A stretch of 64,000 nucleotides of DNA, from contig JAPLOU010000016.1 of NCBI GenBank assembly GCA_026400535.1, positions 1-64,000 on the forward strand. Reading direction: 5' to 3'. The translations under genes and the position numbers were made by a program. Each line of letters opens with the position of its first letter. Position 1 is the first letter of the stretch. The stretch comes from Hyphomicrobiales bacterium (GTDB taxonomy: Bacteria > Pseudomonadota > Alphaproteobacteria > Rhizobiales > Beijerinckiaceae). Below, piece by piece: positions 1 to 9,727 of this stretch. The notes beneath the pieces were generated by a model. It ran no database searches. It had not been told where the DNA came from and saw nothing but the letters and a program-made list of their open reading frames with translations.

Positions 1-2
1 AA

Positions 3-417
3 CCTTGTCCGCGCGTCGGCTTCATCGTCACCAAGATGACGCGGCCGGCGGAGAATGTCGTCGGCTCCTGCACCAAGCACGGCACCTGCGGGCAATGGAT
101 CAAGGACGGCAAGGGCGCGATCACTTGGACGCGGGCTCGCCTGCCGCTCCCTCGCTTGCAATGCGGTTCGCCTTCAGCTTCACGCGCTCGCCTGCAATCC
201 CGGCAACGTCCTGCGCACGCTGGCGACGCCGGAGCCGATCGCCGACGGGTCGATGACGACGCGGCGCAAGACGCTGATCATGGCGCGGAGGTTGCTGGCC
301 ATGCGCGCTCTGTCGCGTTCCAGATCGCCGGGGTCGCGGTTCCGAAGGACCTGTTTGCGGAGATGCTTCAAGTGATCGCGGACCTCAGGCCACCGCCTGT
401 CACGTCACCGTCGTCGT
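3..417 (+). pseudogene. IS1380-family transposase remnant (C-terminal part, frameshifted)
   Basis: The forward strand encodes the C-terminal end of an IS1380-type DDE transposase. One frame opens with PRVGFIVTKMTRPAENVV and continues through GTCGQWIKDGKGAITWTR. The similarity then moves to a second frame (AVRLQLHALACNPGNVLRT, LATPEPI) and returns to the first frame for VAFQIAGVAVPKDLFAEML and LRPPPVTS. At least two frame changes are therefore present, and the start lies outside the window. No intact open frame or terminal inverted repeat was found. The family assignment rests on remembered motifs. The element is dead and lies a few hundred bases upstream of the glycine cleavage operon. Confidence 0.75.
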
Positions 418-620
418 GCGTTCCGATATCGCATGTCCATCGGAGGATCGGTGCATCGCGATGAAGCCGAATTCGCTCTTGCTCCCGCTCACCAACCCAA
501 GCGGCGGCCGGACAGCGGCAGAACGCGGGCCGGCATCCGTTGAGATTGTCAAAATCCGAGGGGTGCCGCAGCTTTGGCTCCTGACCAGCGTCCATCCGGG
601 GAATGTCGGTTGAGCGGTTG

Positions 621-648
621 TTGACTTCTGCGGTCAGTCCCGTATGTG
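621..648 (+). promoter_or_regulatory. candidate sigma-70 promoter of the gcv operon
   Basis: TTGACT and TATGTG are separated by 16 bases. A start near base 655 would begin the transcript just before the glycine riboswitch, which supports the assignment. The -10 box is weak. The interval from 418 to 620 holds nothing else that I can recognise. Confidence 0.4.
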
Positions 649-667
649 GTCGGATGTGTCTAATAGA

Positions 668-894
668 GCCCGGCGGGAGAGTCCGGGTGGTCTTTGAACC
701 ATGAGATCCCCCGGCGCCGAAGGAGCAACGGCCCCGGAACCTCTCAGGCAAAATGGACCGCCGGGTGAAAAGGCATTCTGGAAAGCGGCCGTGCGTCCAA
801 GCCCGGCCCACCGACGGAGTAAGCGGACGCGCTGAGCGTTTCGTGAATCTCTCAGGTCCTGCGACAGAGGGGCGCGAGCGGACGACAAGTCCGC
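668..894 (+). promoter_or_regulatory. tandem glycine riboswitch
   Basis: Two glycine aptamers lie in series. The first (about 669-765) has GGGAGAG, CGCCGAAGGAGCAA and CTCTCAGGCAAAA with a closing GGACCG. The second (about 776-872) has TCTGGAAAG, CACCGACGGAGTAAGC and AATCTCTCAGGT with a closing GACAGAGG. A linker of roughly ten bases joins them, as is usual for cooperative tandem glycine switches. A hairpin follows at 878-894 (GCGGAC, loop GACAA, GTCCGC), about 60 bases before the gcvT start, and may be part of the expression platform. Glycine switches ahead of gcv genes are typically ON switches; the direction here is inferred. Confidence 0.93.
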
Positions 895-956
895 GATCGT
901 GGTGTGTTCGGGTGATTCCGGGCATGCGCGCGCGCCAATGCAAGGCAGGACGGATC

Positions 957-2102
957 ATGGCTGACGCCTCCGACGGACCGCTTCTCTCGACACCGCTTAA
1001 CGCGCTGCACCGCGAACTGGGGGCGAAGATGGTGCCGTTCGCCGGCTACGACATGCCGGTGCAGTATCCAACCGGCGTTCTCACCGAGCATAACTGGACG
1101 CGGTCAAGCGCCGGGCTGTTCGATGTCAGCCATATGGGGCAGTGCTTCCTGATTCCGGAGGACAAGAGTTTCGAAACCGCCGCGCACGCGCTCGAAGCCC
1201 TCGTTCCGGCCGACGTTCTCAACCTCAAGCCTGGCCAGCAGCGCTATTCGCAGTTCACCAATGCGGAAGGCGGCATTTTGGACGACCTGATGATCACGCG
1301 GCTTGGCTTTCCCGGGCACGAGCATTGGATCTATCTGGTCGTGAACGCGGCCTGCAAGGAGCAGGATTTCGCGCTCCTGGCCGCTGGCATGCCGAAGGGC
1401 GTGACCTTCCGGCGCGCGGACAATCTGGCACTGATCGCACTGCAGGGGCCGCAGGCGGGTGCCGTTGTGGCCCGTCTCGTGCCCGCTCTCGCCGGCCTCA
1501 CCTTCATGACCTCGACCGATGTGTCGATCGCCGGCCATTGGTGCCATGTCTCGCGCACCGGCTATACGGGCGAAGACGGCGTCGAGATCTCGGTCAAGAA
1601 CGAGGAGGTCGAGGCACTGACGCGGAAGTTCCTCGCCGATCCGCGCGTGAAGCCAATCGGGCTCGGCGCGCGGGATTCGCTACGGCTTGAGGCCGGTCTT
1701 TGCCTATACGGCCACGATATCGACGCGACGACCTCGCCGACCGAGGCCGGGCTCACCTGGTCGATCCAGAAGCGGCGGCGCGTCGAAGGCGGATTTCCCG
1801 GTGCGGGACGCATCCAGAAGGAGCTCGCGCAGGGCGTCTCGCGCCTGCGTGTCGGCATCCTCCCCGACGGCAGGGCGCCGGCGCGCGAGGGCACGCCTGT
1901 GAAGGCGGCCGACGGCACGTCGATCGGCACGATCACGTCCGGCGGCTTCGGGCCGACCGCGAACGGGCCGGTCGCCATGGGTTATGTCAACCGCCGTTTC
2001 GCCGAAGCCGGCACGCCAGTTCTCCTTGAAGTCAGGGGCAGGGACCTGCCGGCAAAGGTCGTTTCGCTGCCCTTCGCACCCCATCGCTATTTCCGCGGCT
2101 GA
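957..2102 (+). CDS. gcvT: glycine cleavage system T protein (aminomethyltransferase)
   Basis: The 381-residue product is the T protein, which moves the methylene group from the lipoyl-bound aminomethyl intermediate on H protein to tetrahydrofolate and releases ammonia. It begins [20 protein letters not shown], keeps the folate-binding DVSHMGQ motif near residue 60 and [10 protein letters not shown] in the middle, and ends with the aminomethyltransferase beta-barrel domain ([19 protein letters not shown]). The ATG was chosen because upstream in-frame codons would translate the second riboswitch aptamer, and MADAS leads straight into the conserved N-terminus. It is first in gcvT-gcvH-gcvPA-gcvPB, with 19 bases before gcvH. 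Regulation is expected through the glycine riboswitch. Confidence 0.97.
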   Translation: MADASDGPLLSTPLNALHRELGAKMVPFAGYDMPVQYPTGVLTEHNWTRSSAGLFDVSHMGQCFLIPEDKSFETAAHALEALVPADVLNLKPGQQRYSQFTNAEGGILDDLMITRLGFPGHEHWIYLVVNAACKEQDFALLAAGMPKGVTFRRADNLALIALQGPQAGAVVARLVPALAGLTFMTSTDVSIAGHWCHVSRTGYTGEDGVEISVKNEEVEALTRKFLADPRVKPIGLGARDSLRLEAGLCLYGHDIDATTSPTEAGLTWSIQKRRRVEGGFPGAGRIQKELAQGVSRLRVGILPDGRAPAREGTPVKAADGTSIGTITSGGFGPTANGPVAMGYVNRRFAEAGTPVLLEVRGRDLPAKVVSLPFAPHRYFRG

Positions 2103-2121
2103 ACAGAAGGACCTGAGCGCC

Positions 2122-2499
2122 ATGGCCACGACCAGATATACCAAGGACCACGAGTATGTGCGCGTCGAGGGCGATGTAGCCGTCGTCGGCATCACGGATT
2201 ATGCGCAACAGGCGCTGGGCGACGTGGTGTTCGTCGAGCTGCCGAGCATCGGCAAGGATGTCGCCAAGGGCAAGGGCGCAGCCGTCGTGGAGAGTGTGAA
2301 GGCGGCGTCCGACGTCTATGCCCCGGTTTCCGGCAAGGTGGTTGAAGTGAATGCCGACCTTGAGGGCGCCCCGGGCACGGTGAACGAGGATTCCAGCGGC
2401 AAGGGCTGGTTCTTCAAGATGAAGCTCGCCAATCCAAAGGACCTCGACGACCTCATGGATGAGGCCGCCTACAAGGCCTATCTCGCGACGATTTCCTGA
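2122..2499 (+). CDS. gcvH: glycine cleavage system H protein
   Basis: This 125-residue lipoyl carrier protein shuttles the aminomethyl group between the P, T and L proteins. The lipoylated lysine is K60 in [17 protein letters not shown], and the N-terminus ([14 protein letters not shown]) and C-terminal WFFKMKL are typical of the family. Length matches the usual 125-130 residues. It follows gcvT closely and precedes gcvPA by 50 bases. No dihydrolipoyl dehydrogenase gene lies here, so the L protein must be encoded elsewhere, as is normal. Confidence 0.97.
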   Translation: MATTRYTKDHEYVRVEGDVAVVGITDYAQQALGDVVFVELPSIGKDVAKGKGAAVVESVKAASDVYAPVSGKVVEVNADLEGAPGTVNEDSSGKGWFFKMKLANPKDLDDLMDEAAYKAYLATIS

Positions 2500-2549
2500 T
2501 CCCTTTCAATAAGATCGAACGGCGGGCACCGACCCGCGCCGGAGGATCC

Positions 2550-3905
2550 ATGCGCTACCTGCCGCTGACCGCAAACGACCGCACCGACATGCTGGCCGCA
2601 ATCGGCGTGAAGAACATCGATGAGCTGTTTGCAAACGTTCCGAAATCGAAGCTCATGAGGGGTCTGCCCGATCTGCCGCTGACGAAAGGCGAGATCGAGG
2701 TGGAGCGGAACATGGGGGCGATGGCGGCCAAGAACCGGCCGGCCTCCGCCGGGCCGTTCTTCGTGGGGGCCGGAGCCTACAAGCACCATGTGCCGGCAAG
2801 CGTGGATCACCTGATCCAGCGGTCGGAGTTCCTCACCTCCTACACGCCCTACCAGCCGGAAATCGCACAAGGCACGCTGCAGTATCTGTTCGAGTTCCAG
2901 ACTCAGGTTGCGCTTCTCACCGGCATGGAGGTAGCGAATGCCTCCATGTATGACGGCTCGACGGCGGCGGGTGAGGCGGTGCTGATGGCGCACCGGGTGA
3001 CGCGGCGCAAGAAGGCGGTGCTTTCAGGCAACCTGCACCCGCACTATGCCGATGTGATCGAGACGATCTCGCGCATGGCTTCCGACACGGTGGTGCGGCT
3101 TGACGCCAATCCGGTCGCGGCCACGGCCGATCTGAAGGCCGTGGCGGCTCAGATCGACGCGGAAACCTCCTGCGTCGTCATCCAGACGCCGGACGTGTTC
3201 GGTAACCTTCATGACCTGACGGCGCTAGCGCTGGCTTGCGAGAAAGCCGGGGCGCTCCTGATCGCGGTGGTGACCGAAGTCGTATCGCTCGGTGCAGTGA
3301 CCTCTCCCGGCGCGATGGGCGCCGATATTGTTGTGGCCGAGGGCCAGTCGATCGGGGTCGGGCTCAATTTCGGCGGGCCCTATGTGGGGCTTTTCGCTGC
3401 CAAGCAGAAATATGTACGCCAGATGCCGGGGCGGCTTTGCGGTGAGACGGTGGATGCGGAAGGAAAGCGCGGCTTCGTGCTGACGCTCTCGACCCGCGAG
3501 CAGCATATCCGCCGTGACAAGGCGACCTCGAACATCTGCACCAATTCGGGGCTGATGTGCCTCGCCTTCACGATCCACATGACGCTTCTCGGCGAGAAGG
3601 GCCTGCGCCAGCTTGCCGCGATCAATCATGCCAATGCCTGCGATCTCGCGGACCGGCTGGGCGCGGTGAAGAGGGTTGAGGTGCTCAACGCCTCGTTCTT
3701 CAACGAGTTCACCATCCGCGTGCCGGGCGATAGCGCCAAGATCATCGAGAAGATGGCGAGAAAAGGCGTACTCGGCGGAGTTCCGGCCTCCCGGCTCCTA
3801 CCGAAGAACAAGGCCGTAAAGGACCTGATCCTGGTCGCCAATACGGAAGTGAACACGGATGACGACCGCGCGGCCTTCGTCGCGGCGCTCGAAGCATCGA
3901 TCTGA
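2550..3905 (+). CDS. gcvPA: glycine dehydrogenase (decarboxylating) subunit 1
   Basis: The 451-residue product is the alpha subunit of the two-subunit P protein, which decarboxylates glycine with PLP. It starts [20 protein letters not shown] and carries family motifs such as [30 protein letters not shown] and [18 protein letters not shown] strong GGAGGATCC ribosome binding site precedes the ATG. It requires GcvPB, encoded next. The split P protein distinguishes this organism from enterobacteria, which have a single fused GcvP. Confidence 0.97.
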   Translation: MRYLPLTANDRTDMLAAIGVKNIDELFANVPKSKLMRGLPDLPLTKGEIEVERNMGAMAAKNRPASAGPFFVGAGAYKHHVPASVDHLIQRSEFLTSYTPYQPEIAQGTLQYLFEFQTQVALLTGMEVANASMYDGSTAAGEAVLMAHRVTRRKKAVLSGNLHPHYADVIETISRMASDTVVRLDANPVAATADLKAVAAQIDAETSCVVIQTPDVFGNLHDLTALALACEKAGALLIAVVTEVVSLGAVTSPGAMGADIVVAEGQSIGVGLNFGGPYVGLFAAKQKYVRQMPGRLCGETVDAEGKRGFVLTLSTREQHIRRDKATSNICTNSGLMCLAFTIHMTLLGEKGLRQLAAINHANACDLADRLGAVKRVEVLNASFFNEFTIRVPGDSAKIIEKMARKGVLGGVPASRLLPKNKAVKDLILVANTEVNTDDDRAAFVAALEASI

Positions 3906-3916
3906 GGACAAGAGCC

Positions 3917-5488
3917 ATGGCCATGAACACTCAAGGTCGCCCGACCTCCGCAGGCGAGGCTTCCACCAAGTCGCACAAGACCTTCACGGGCAATTACGGC
4001 CTGCAGATCGAGGAGCCCTTGTCCTTCGAGATCGGACGGCCGGAAACGACCGGCGTCGACCTGCCGGCGCCGAAGAAGATGACATCGCGCCTCGGCAAGC
4101 TCGCGCGCGCGGGCGAGATCGGCATTCCGGGCCTTTCCGAGCCCGAGACGATGCGCCATTTCGTGCGCCTGTCGCAGAAGAACTATGGCATCGACACGGG
4201 CCTGTTCTCGCTTGGATCGTGCACGATGAAGCACAATCCGCGTCTGAACGAGAAGATGGCGCGACTGCCGGGCTTCGGCGATGTGCACCCGATGCAGCCG
4301 CAATCAACGGTGCAGGGCGCGCTCGAACTGATCGACACGCTCGCCCATTACTTGAAGGAACTGACCGGCATGAAGGCCGTTGCGATGAGCCCGAAGGCGG
4401 GCGCGCATGGCGAACTCTGCGGCATGATGGCGATCAAGGCGGCGCTTGAAGCCAAGGGCGAAGGCCATCGGCGCACGGTTCTTGTGCCGGATTCCGCGCA
4501 TGGCACCAACCCGGCGACCGCCGCCCTCATCGGCTTCGAGGTGAAAGCGGTGCCGGCGCAGGCCGATGGTACGGTGCATGTTGCGGATGTGAAGGCGCTG
4601 CTCGGGCCCGATGTCGCAGCCATCATGCTGACCAATCCGAACACCTGCGGCATCTTCGAGAAGCAGATCGTGGAAATCGCCAAGGCGATCCATGCGGCTG
4701 GGGCCTATTTCTACTGCGACGGGGCGAACTACAACGCGATCGTGGGCAAGGCGCGGCCAGGCGATCTCGGCGTCGATGCCATGCACATCAATCTGCACAA
4801 GACCTTCTCCACGCCACATGGCGGCGGGGGTCCGGGCTCTGGGCCGGTCGTGCTCTCCGAACGGCTCGCGGCCTTCGTGCCCTACCCGTTCGTTCACGTG
4901 GGCAACGGCTTCGAACTCGTCGAGAACGAGGGGCGCAAGACCAAGGCGGAGAAGCCGTTCGGTCGGCTCACGGCCTTCCACGGGCAGATGGGCATGTATG
5001 TGCGCGCGCTCGCCTACATGCTCAGCCACGGCGCAGACGGCATGAAGCAGGCCTCCGAGGATGCGGTGCTGAACGCCAATTACATCCGCGCCGGCTTGAA
5101 GGACCTCATGAGCCTGCCGTTCGGCGACCAGCCCTGCATGCATGAGGCTTTGTTCGACGATGCCTGGCTGAAGGACACGGGCGTCACCACGCTTGACTTC
5201 GCGAAAGCCATGATCGACGAGGGCTATCACCCGATGACCATGTACTTCCCCTTGGTGGTGCATGGCGCGATGCTGATCGAGCCGACCGAGAGCGAGAGCA
5301 AGGCATCCCTCGATCTGTTCATCGCGACGCTGCGCGATCTTGCCAGGGCGGCAAAGCGCGGCGAGGTCGAGAGGTTCAGGGGCGCGCCCTATCACGCGCC
5401 ACGCCGCCGGCTCGACGAAACGCGAGCCGCGCGCAATCCGGTGCTGCGCTGGACCAAGCCGCAGCCATTGGCCGAAGCGGCGGAGTGA
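3917..5488 (+). CDS. gcvPB: glycine dehydrogenase (decarboxylating) subunit 2
   Basis: The 523-residue product is the PLP-binding subunit of glycine decarboxylase. The Schiff-base lysine is K295 in NLHKTFSTPHGGGGPGSGP, with SLGSCTMKHNPRLNEKMA near residue 100 and PDSAHGTNPATAA near 195. It sits 11 bases after gcvPA, so the two subunits are almost certainly co-translated. A GC-rich inverted repeat after the stop (GCCGCCGGGCGGCGG) lacks a T-run, so I do not call it a terminator. Confidence 0.97.
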   Translation: MAMNTQGRPTSAGEASTKSHKTFTGNYGLQIEEPLSFEIGRPETTGVDLPAPKKMTSRLGKLARAGEIGIPGLSEPETMRHFVRLSQKNYGIDTGLFSLGSCTMKHNPRLNEKMARLPGFGDVHPMQPQSTVQGALELIDTLAHYLKELTGMKAVAMSPKAGAHGELCGMMAIKAALEAKGEGHRRTVLVPDSAHGTNPATAALIGFEVKAVPAQADGTVHVADVKALLGPDVAAIMLTNPNTCGIFEKQIVEIAKAIHAAGAYFYCDGANYNAIVGKARPGDLGVDAMHINLHKTFSTPHGGGGPGSGPVVLSERLAAFVPYPFVHVGNGFELVENEGRKTKAEKPFGRLTAFHGQMGMYVRALAYMLSHGADGMKQASEDAVLNANYIRAGLKDLMSLPFGDQPCMHEALFDDAWLKDTGVTTLDFAKAMIDEGYHPMTMYFPLVVHGAMLIEPTESESKASLDLFIATLRDLARAAKRGEVERFRGAPYHAPRRRLDETRAARNPVLRWTKPQPLAEAAE

Positions 5489-5558
5489 TCTCGCCGCCGG
5501 GCGGCGGGCAGCGTGCGATCAGGCGCGCGGCCCGTCGCGGAAGCACTTTTGTGTCTCA

Positions 5559-5579
5559 ATTGACGTCAATGAGTTGACC
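5559..5579 (+). promoter_or_regulatory. palindromic operator candidate upstream of rutR
   Basis: ATTGACGTCAAT is a perfect 12-base palindrome, and TTGACC follows four bases later. Known RutR sites in Escherichia coli are built from TTGACCA and its complement, so these half-sites are suggestive, but the spacing differs. Autoregulation by the TetR-family gene that starts 37 bases downstream is the simplest inference. Confidence 0.4.
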
Positions 5580-5615
5580 GGATCTCTCGAAAATCCTGTC
5601 AACAGGGATCGCTCC

Positions 5616-6275
5616 ATGCTCGCCGGAACGGACATTCCGCAGCCCGCCGCTGCACCCCGGACGACCGCAACCGGGCAAGCCAACCGCGAGCGCATCCTTG
5701 ATGCCGCGTTGGCCCGTTTTGCCCGCACAGGCCTGAGCGGCACCCGGATCGACGAGATCGCGGTCGATGCCGGCCTGTCGAAGACCAACCTGCTGTATTA
5801 CTTCCGCACCAAGAACGCTCTTTACATCGCGGTCCTCAGGCGCACGCTGGAGATGTGGCTGGAGCCCTTGCGCCAGATTGACGCGGGCCACGATCCACGT
5901 GCGGCGCTTGCCCACTATGTCATGCGCAAACTCGAAGCCGCCCGCGACTTTCCGCAAGCCTCGCGCCTGTTCGCGCTCGAGATCATGCGGGGCGCGCCCA
6001 TGCTGTCGGGCGTGATCGCGGGAGACCTCAAAGACCTTGTCGACACCAAGGTCGCCCTGCTGCGCCGCTGGCAGATCGAGGGGCGTCTTGGCATCCACGA
6101 ACCCCATCATCTTCTGTTTCACATCTGGGCCATGACCCAGCACTACGCGGACTTCGCCGTCCAGGTCGAAGGGCTGACGGGACAGACATTGCATGACCCT
6201 GTCTTCTTCGAGACCACCCGCCGCGCCATCCTGGCGGCTGTCACAGGGATGGCGTTTGAACGCCCGCAAGCCTGA
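5616..6275 (+). CDS. rutR: RutR-like TetR-family transcriptional regulator
   Basis: The 219-residue protein has an N-terminal TetR helix-turn-helix (GTRIDEIAVDAGLSKTNLLY, about residues 42-61) and the YcdC/RutR-type C-terminal domain. Recognisable stretches are YYFRTKNALYIAVLRRTL, FPQASRLFALEIMRGAP, GDLKDLVDTK and IWAMTQHYADFAVQVE. E. coli RutR senses uracil and thymine and controls pyrimidine and purine degradation genes. The ATG after AACAGGGATCGCTCC was chosen because upstream codons are not conserved and cross the palindrome. It follows the gcv operon by 127 bases but need not share its regulation, and no rut genes are nearby. The effector in this organism is unknown. Confidence 0.85.
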   Translation: MLAGTDIPQPAAAPRTTATGQANRERILDAALARFARTGLSGTRIDEIAVDAGLSKTNLLYYFRTKNALYIAVLRRTLEMWLEPLRQIDAGHDPRAALAHYVMRKLEAARDFPQASRLFALEIMRGAPMLSGVIAGDLKDLVDTKVALLRRWQIEGRLGIHEPHHLLFHIWAMTQHYADFAVQVEGLTGQTLHDPVFFETTRRAILAAVTGMAFERPQA

Positions 6276-6281
6276 AGCGCC

Positions 6282-6310
6282 TTGACGGGCTGGTGAAGTT
6301 GCGCCATAGA
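6282..6310 (+). promoter_or_regulatory. candidate rpmB promoter
   Basis: TTGACG and CATAGA are separated by 17 bases, just after the rutR stop codon. A start near 6317 would give rpmB its own transcript with a leader of about 90 bases. Confidence 0.45.
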
Positions 6311-6341
6311 CCGGCCTTGAAAGATTGAACGGCTCCTGCTG

Positions 6342-6364
6342 GCCGATGCGTGATGCGCATCGGC
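6342..6364 (+). promoter_or_regulatory. perfect hairpin in the rpmB leader
   Basis: GCCGATGCG and CGCATCGGC form a 9-bp stem around TGATG and are followed by AGTTTTGTTT. This resembles an intrinsic terminator placed ahead of the gene, so it may act as an attenuator or an autoregulatory protein-binding site. The T-run is interrupted, so termination would be partial at best. Confidence 0.5.
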
Positions 6365-6406
6365 AGTTTTGTTTGAGGGTCGCGAACAACGAGAAGGACG
6401 AAATCA

Positions 6407-6694
6407 ATGTCGCGCCGCTGCGAACTGACGGGCAAGGGTGTGCAGGTCGGCCACCTGGTCAGCCACTCCAACATCAAGACCAAGACCCGGTTCCTGCCGA
6501 ACCTGGTCAAGGTAACGCTCACATCGGATGCGCTCGGCCGTTCGGTGCGCATGCGCGTTTCGGCCAACGCCCTGCGCTCGGTGGATCACCGTGGCGGCCT
6601 GGACGCCTTCCTCATCAAGGCAAGCAATGACGAGCTCTCGACTGGCGCCCTTGCTCTCAAGCGCGACCTGCAGAAGAAGCTTGCTGCCGGCTGA
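6407..6694 (+). CDS. rpmB: 50S ribosomal protein L28
   Basis: This 95-residue protein is ribosomal protein L28 of the large subunit. It has the family's [18 protein letters not shown] start, then [13 protein letters not shown] and [20 protein letters not shown]. The length matches the longer alphaproteobacterial L28 rather than the 77-residue enterobacterial form. It is monocistronic, with its own promoter, leader hairpin and strong terminator, and is not paired with rpmG as in enterobacteria. Confidence 0.97.
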   Translation: MSRRCELTGKGVQVGHLVSHSNIKTKTRFLPNLVKVTLTSDALGRSVRMRVSANALRSVDHRGGLDAFLIKASNDELSTGALALKRDLQKKLAAG

Positions 6695-6722
6695 ACCTGA
6701 AACCCGGCGCTGCGCGTGCACA

Positions 6723-6746
6723 AGCGGTCCCTGCGGGCCGCTTTTT
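6723..6746 (+). terminator. intrinsic terminator after rpmB
   Basis: AGCGGTCC and GGGCCGCT form an 8-bp stem with one G-T pair around CTGC, followed by five Ts. It lies 29 bases after rpmB and faces the end of the convergent gene. Confidence 0.88.
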
Positions 6747-6769
6747 CGTTGGGCCACCCGGCGGGGCCT

Positions 6770-7801
6770 TTAGTCCACGCCCGGGAGCAGCTCGAATTCG
6801 AGCAGGATCGTGCGCTGCAGCGCCGAGAAATTGTCGTCGGATATCATCGTGACGATGGTGCGCGGGCCTTCGTGATGAACCGAAAGCCCTTCCATGTTGT
6901 CAATCTCGTGGGCGAGGTCGGCGTCGAAGAGCAACCGGCCCTGCAGCAGCGCTCCGGCTGCCAGCGTGCGGCCGTCAACCCGCTTCAGTCTTGCGCCGAC
7001 GCCCCGCCACGGTCTGTACCACCGTTCGAGCACCAGCATGTCGCCGCCAGGCAGGAAGGCCAGGTCCGTGACCTCGTAGCCATCACCGAGCAGATAGCGG
7101 AACAGGCCGGGAGCCGGCCCGCCGACGATAAAGCCGGCTGTCGGCTCGCTGTGCGCGCCTGACCGTTCCGCGATCGCCACGATGGCGCCCGCAACCGGGC
7201 TTGCCTGCGGCGCAATTCCGACGGCCTCGAGGCTGCGGTTGCCTGGCAGACGCCTGGCCTCGGGCGGCAGCGGAACGGGCTGGCCGCGCGCCATGACGCC
7301 GCGCCGCGCCCAGTCGAAGCGCAGGATCTCATGCGTGCGCTCGACACTGACATAGGCAATGCCGTTGTCGATGCACAGCGCCTCGGTGTCGTACGAGCGC
7401 GTCCGGGACAGCGCCCGGCCCGACGCATTCAGCATTGGCGCCATCACCGCATCGGCCAGCCCGGACAGGGCGGCGCCCTCGCGCTCGACACGCGCAGTCA
7501 GCCAGTGAGCGTTGTCGGTGATGGCGATGAGTTGGGCGCCATCCGCGCTGCGCGACAGTCCCGAAAAGCCGCCGAACGCCGTGGTGGGCGAGGACAGCAC
7601 CAACCCGCCGCGAAACGCCAGCGCGCCGAAGCGCACCTGATCCGGGTTTCTCGCCATCAAGGACCGGATCGGCTGGCTGCGGACCGCAATGGCTTCGCTA
7701 TCCAGCGTGTCAAGCCCCGGCCGCGCTGCGACACGGCCGCCACACAGGGCAGACAGCCCGCCGACGCCGAGGCCGAGCGCCCCGCGGCGCGTCAGCCTCA
7801 C
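6770..7801 (-). CDS. esterase-like activity of phytase family protein, Tat-exported
   Basis: The 343-residue protein starts with a Tat signal ([20 protein letters not shown]) and should be periplasmic. The mature part resembles the esterase-like phytase domain family (PF13449 type), a predicted beta-propeller, with [20 protein letters not shown] near residue 75 and [20 protein letters not shown] near 140. The biochemical role is not established. Its GTG start overlaps the cobT stop (GTGA), so it is probably translated from the cobS-cobT transcript. No metabolic link with cobalamin is obvious. Confidence 0.75.
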   Translation of the reverse strand: MRLTRRGALGLGVGGLSALCGGRVAARPGLDTLDSEAIAVRSQPIRSLMARNPDQVRFGALAFRGGLVLSSPTTAFGGFSGLSRSADGAQLIAITDNAHWLTARVEREGAALSGLADAVMAPMLNASGRALSRTRSYDTEALCIDNGIAYVSVERTHEILRFDWARRGVMARGQPVPLPPEARRLPGNRSLEAVGIAPQASPVAGAIVAIAERSGAHSEPTAGFIVGGPAPGLFRYLLGDGYEVTDLAFLPGGDMLVLERWYRPWRGVGARLKRVDGRTLAAGALLQGRLLFDADLAHEIDNMEGLSVHHEGPRTIVTMISDDNFSALQRTILLEFELLPGVD

Positions 7802-9711
7802 TGCAGTCTCCGGCCAGTCCTCGCAGGCCCGGCCGCACCGGGCGTGCCGCCGACCTGGTTGTCCTCGAACAATTCGGCCAGCTTCTCCGTCATCACGCCA
7901 CCCAGCTCCTCGGCGTCGACGATTGTGACAGCGCGCTTGTAGTAGCGCGTGACATCATGGCCGATGCCGATGGCGATCAGTTCGACCGGAGAGCGGCTTT
8001 CAATCTCGCCGATCACATGCCGCAGATGCTTTTCGAGGTAGTTGCCGGCATTCACCGAGAGCGTTGAATCATCCACCGGCGCGCCGTCCGAGATCACCAT
8101 CAGGATCTTGCGCTGCTCGGGCCTGACCAGAAGCCGCTTGTGGGCCCAGTCGAGAGCCTCCCCGTCGATGTTTTCCTTGAGCAGCCCCTCGCGCATCATC
8201 AGGCCGAGATTCTTGCGGGCACGCCGCCAGGGCGCGTCCGCCGACTTGTAGATGATGTGGCGCAGGTCATTGAGGCGACCCGGCGTGGCGGGCTTGCCGG
8301 CCTGCAGCCAGGCCTCGCGGCTCTGACCGCCCTTCCAGGCCTTGGTGGTGAAGCCGAGAATCTCCACCTTGACCCCGCAGCGCTCCAGCGTGCGGGCCAG
8401 AATGTCGCCGCAGGTGGCCGCGACCGTGATCGGCCGGCCGCGCATCGAACCGGAATTGTCGATCAGCAGCGACACCACCGTATCGCGGAAATTGGTGTCC
8501 TGTTCGCGCTTGAACGAGAGCGGCTGGTAAGGGTCGATGATGATGCGCGTCAGGCGGGCCGGATCGAGCGCACCCTCTTCGAGGTCAAACTCCCAGGAGC
8601 GGTTCTGCTGCGCCATCAGCCGGCGCTGAAGCCGGTTGGCGAGGCGCGCCACAACGCCCTGCAGATGGGCCAGCTGCTTGTCGAGATAGGCCCTGAGCCG
8701 CGCCAGTTCCTCGGCGTCGCACAACGCCTCGGCCTCGATCACCTCGTCATGCTTGTTGGTGTAGGCCTTGTAGTCGGGGCCCTTGTGCTCGTTGGCGCGC
8801 ATATCGCGCTGGCGCGGCGCGTCCCCGGCTTCCTCGGAGTCGGCCTGGTCATCCTCCTCGCGCCAGTCGCCGGAGGGGGCATCGGCCGCTTCGGAAGCGC
8901 CCTCCTCCATCTCGTCGGAAGCATCCTGGCTGACGTCGACCTCGGCCTGCTGGCCCTGGCTCTGCTCCTCGGCCTCGCCCTCATCCTGCTCCTGCTGGTC
9001 CTGCTCGTCCTGGTTCTCGTCGTTGCTCTCGTCATCATCGGGGCTCGACGTCATCTCGTCCGCCATGTCGAGCGAGGCGAGCAGATCGCGCACGGCGCGG
9101 GCAAAGCCGCGCTGGTCCTCAAGCGTGCCGGTGAGAGCGTCAAGCTCGCGGCCAGCCTTGTCCTCGATGTGGTCGCGCCAGAGATCGACGATGCGCTGGG
9201 CAGAAGGCGGTGGCTTCAGCCCTGTCAGCTTCTCACGCACCATCAGCGCGACTGCATCCTCGACCGGCGCATCGGCCCGGTCGGTGATATCGTCGTAGCG
9301 CGCGCCGCGGTGATACTTGTCTTCCAGCATGGCACCGATGTTGCCCGCCACGCCCTCCATGCGCCGCGAGCCGATGGCCTCGACCCGGGCCTGCTCGACA
9401 GCTTCGTAGACAGCCCGCGCGCCGTCGCCCTCGGGCATCATCTTGCGGTGCACGGCAGCGTCATGGCACGCCATGCGCAGCGCCATTGAATCGGCATGGC
9501 CACGCAGGATCGCCACATCAGCGGCCGTCAGCTTGCGCGGCGGCTCGGGCAGGCGGGCCCGCCCCGGAATCAGCGATGGCTTGTCGGCGGCAAACACGAC
9601 CTCAAGCTCCGGCTGGCGCGCAATGGCCTTCAGGCACGAGGTCACCGCCCGCTTCAGCGGCTCGGTCGGGGCCTCCTTGGGCTGGCCTGGCTTGCGATTG
9701 GAGAGGGTCAT
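7798..9711 (-). CDS. cobT: cobaltochelatase subunit CobT
   Basis: The 637-residue protein is CobT of the aerobic CobN-CobS-CobT cobaltochelatase, which inserts cobalt into hydrogenobyrinic acid a,c-diamide during vitamin B12 synthesis. A very acidic, low-complexity Asp/Glu/Gln stretch (about residues 220-300) separates the N-terminal region from a C-terminal von Willebrand-type domain. That domain has the MIDAS motif [13 protein letters not shown] near residue 416 and [14 protein letters not shown] further on. CobT is the chaperone-like partner of the AAA+ subunit CobS. Here a GNAT gene stands between them. Length is normal for the family. cobN is not in this window. Confidence 0.96.
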   Translation of the reverse strand: MTLSNRKPGQPKEAPTEPLKRAVTSCLKAIARQPELEVVFAADKPSLIPGRARLPEPPRKLTAADVAILRGHADSMALRMACHDAAVHRKMMPEGDGARAVYEAVEQARVEAIGSRRMEGVAGNIGAMLEDKYHRGARYDDITDRADAPVEDAVALMVREKLTGLKPPPSAQRIVDLWRDHIEDKAGRELDALTGTLEDQRGFARAVRDLLASLDMADEMTSSPDDDESNDENQDEQDQQEQDEGEAEEQSQGQQAEVDVSQDASDEMEEGASEAADAPSGDWREEDDQADSEEAGDAPRQRDMRANEHKGPDYKAYTNKHDEVIEAEALCDAEELARLRAYLDKQLAHLQGVVARLANRLQRRLMAQQNRSWEFDLEEGALDPARLTRIIIDPYQPLSFKREQDTNFRDTVVSLLIDNSGSMRGRPITVAATCGDILARTLERCGVKVEILGFTTKAWKGGQSREAWLQAGKPATPGRLNDLRHIIYKSADAPWRRARKNLGLMMREGLLKENIDGEALDWAHKRLLVRPEQRKILMVISDGAPVDDSTLSVNAGNYLEKHLRHVIGEIESRSPVELIAIGIGHDVTRYYKRAVTIVDAEELGGVMTEKLAELFEDNQVGGTPGAAGPARTGRRLQ

Positions 9712-9727
9712 CGGCGCCTTGTCCTGA

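Noticed and set aside
5489-5520. Terminator after gcvPB (GCCGCCGGGCGGCGG)
   Set aside because: The palindrome has no T-run and no adequate loop.
8140-9489. A plus-strand frame with a long Leu/Val-rich stretch suggesting a membrane protein
   Set aside because: The hydrophobic run is the reverse complement of the acidic Asp/Glu/Gln region of cobT, an antisense artefact.
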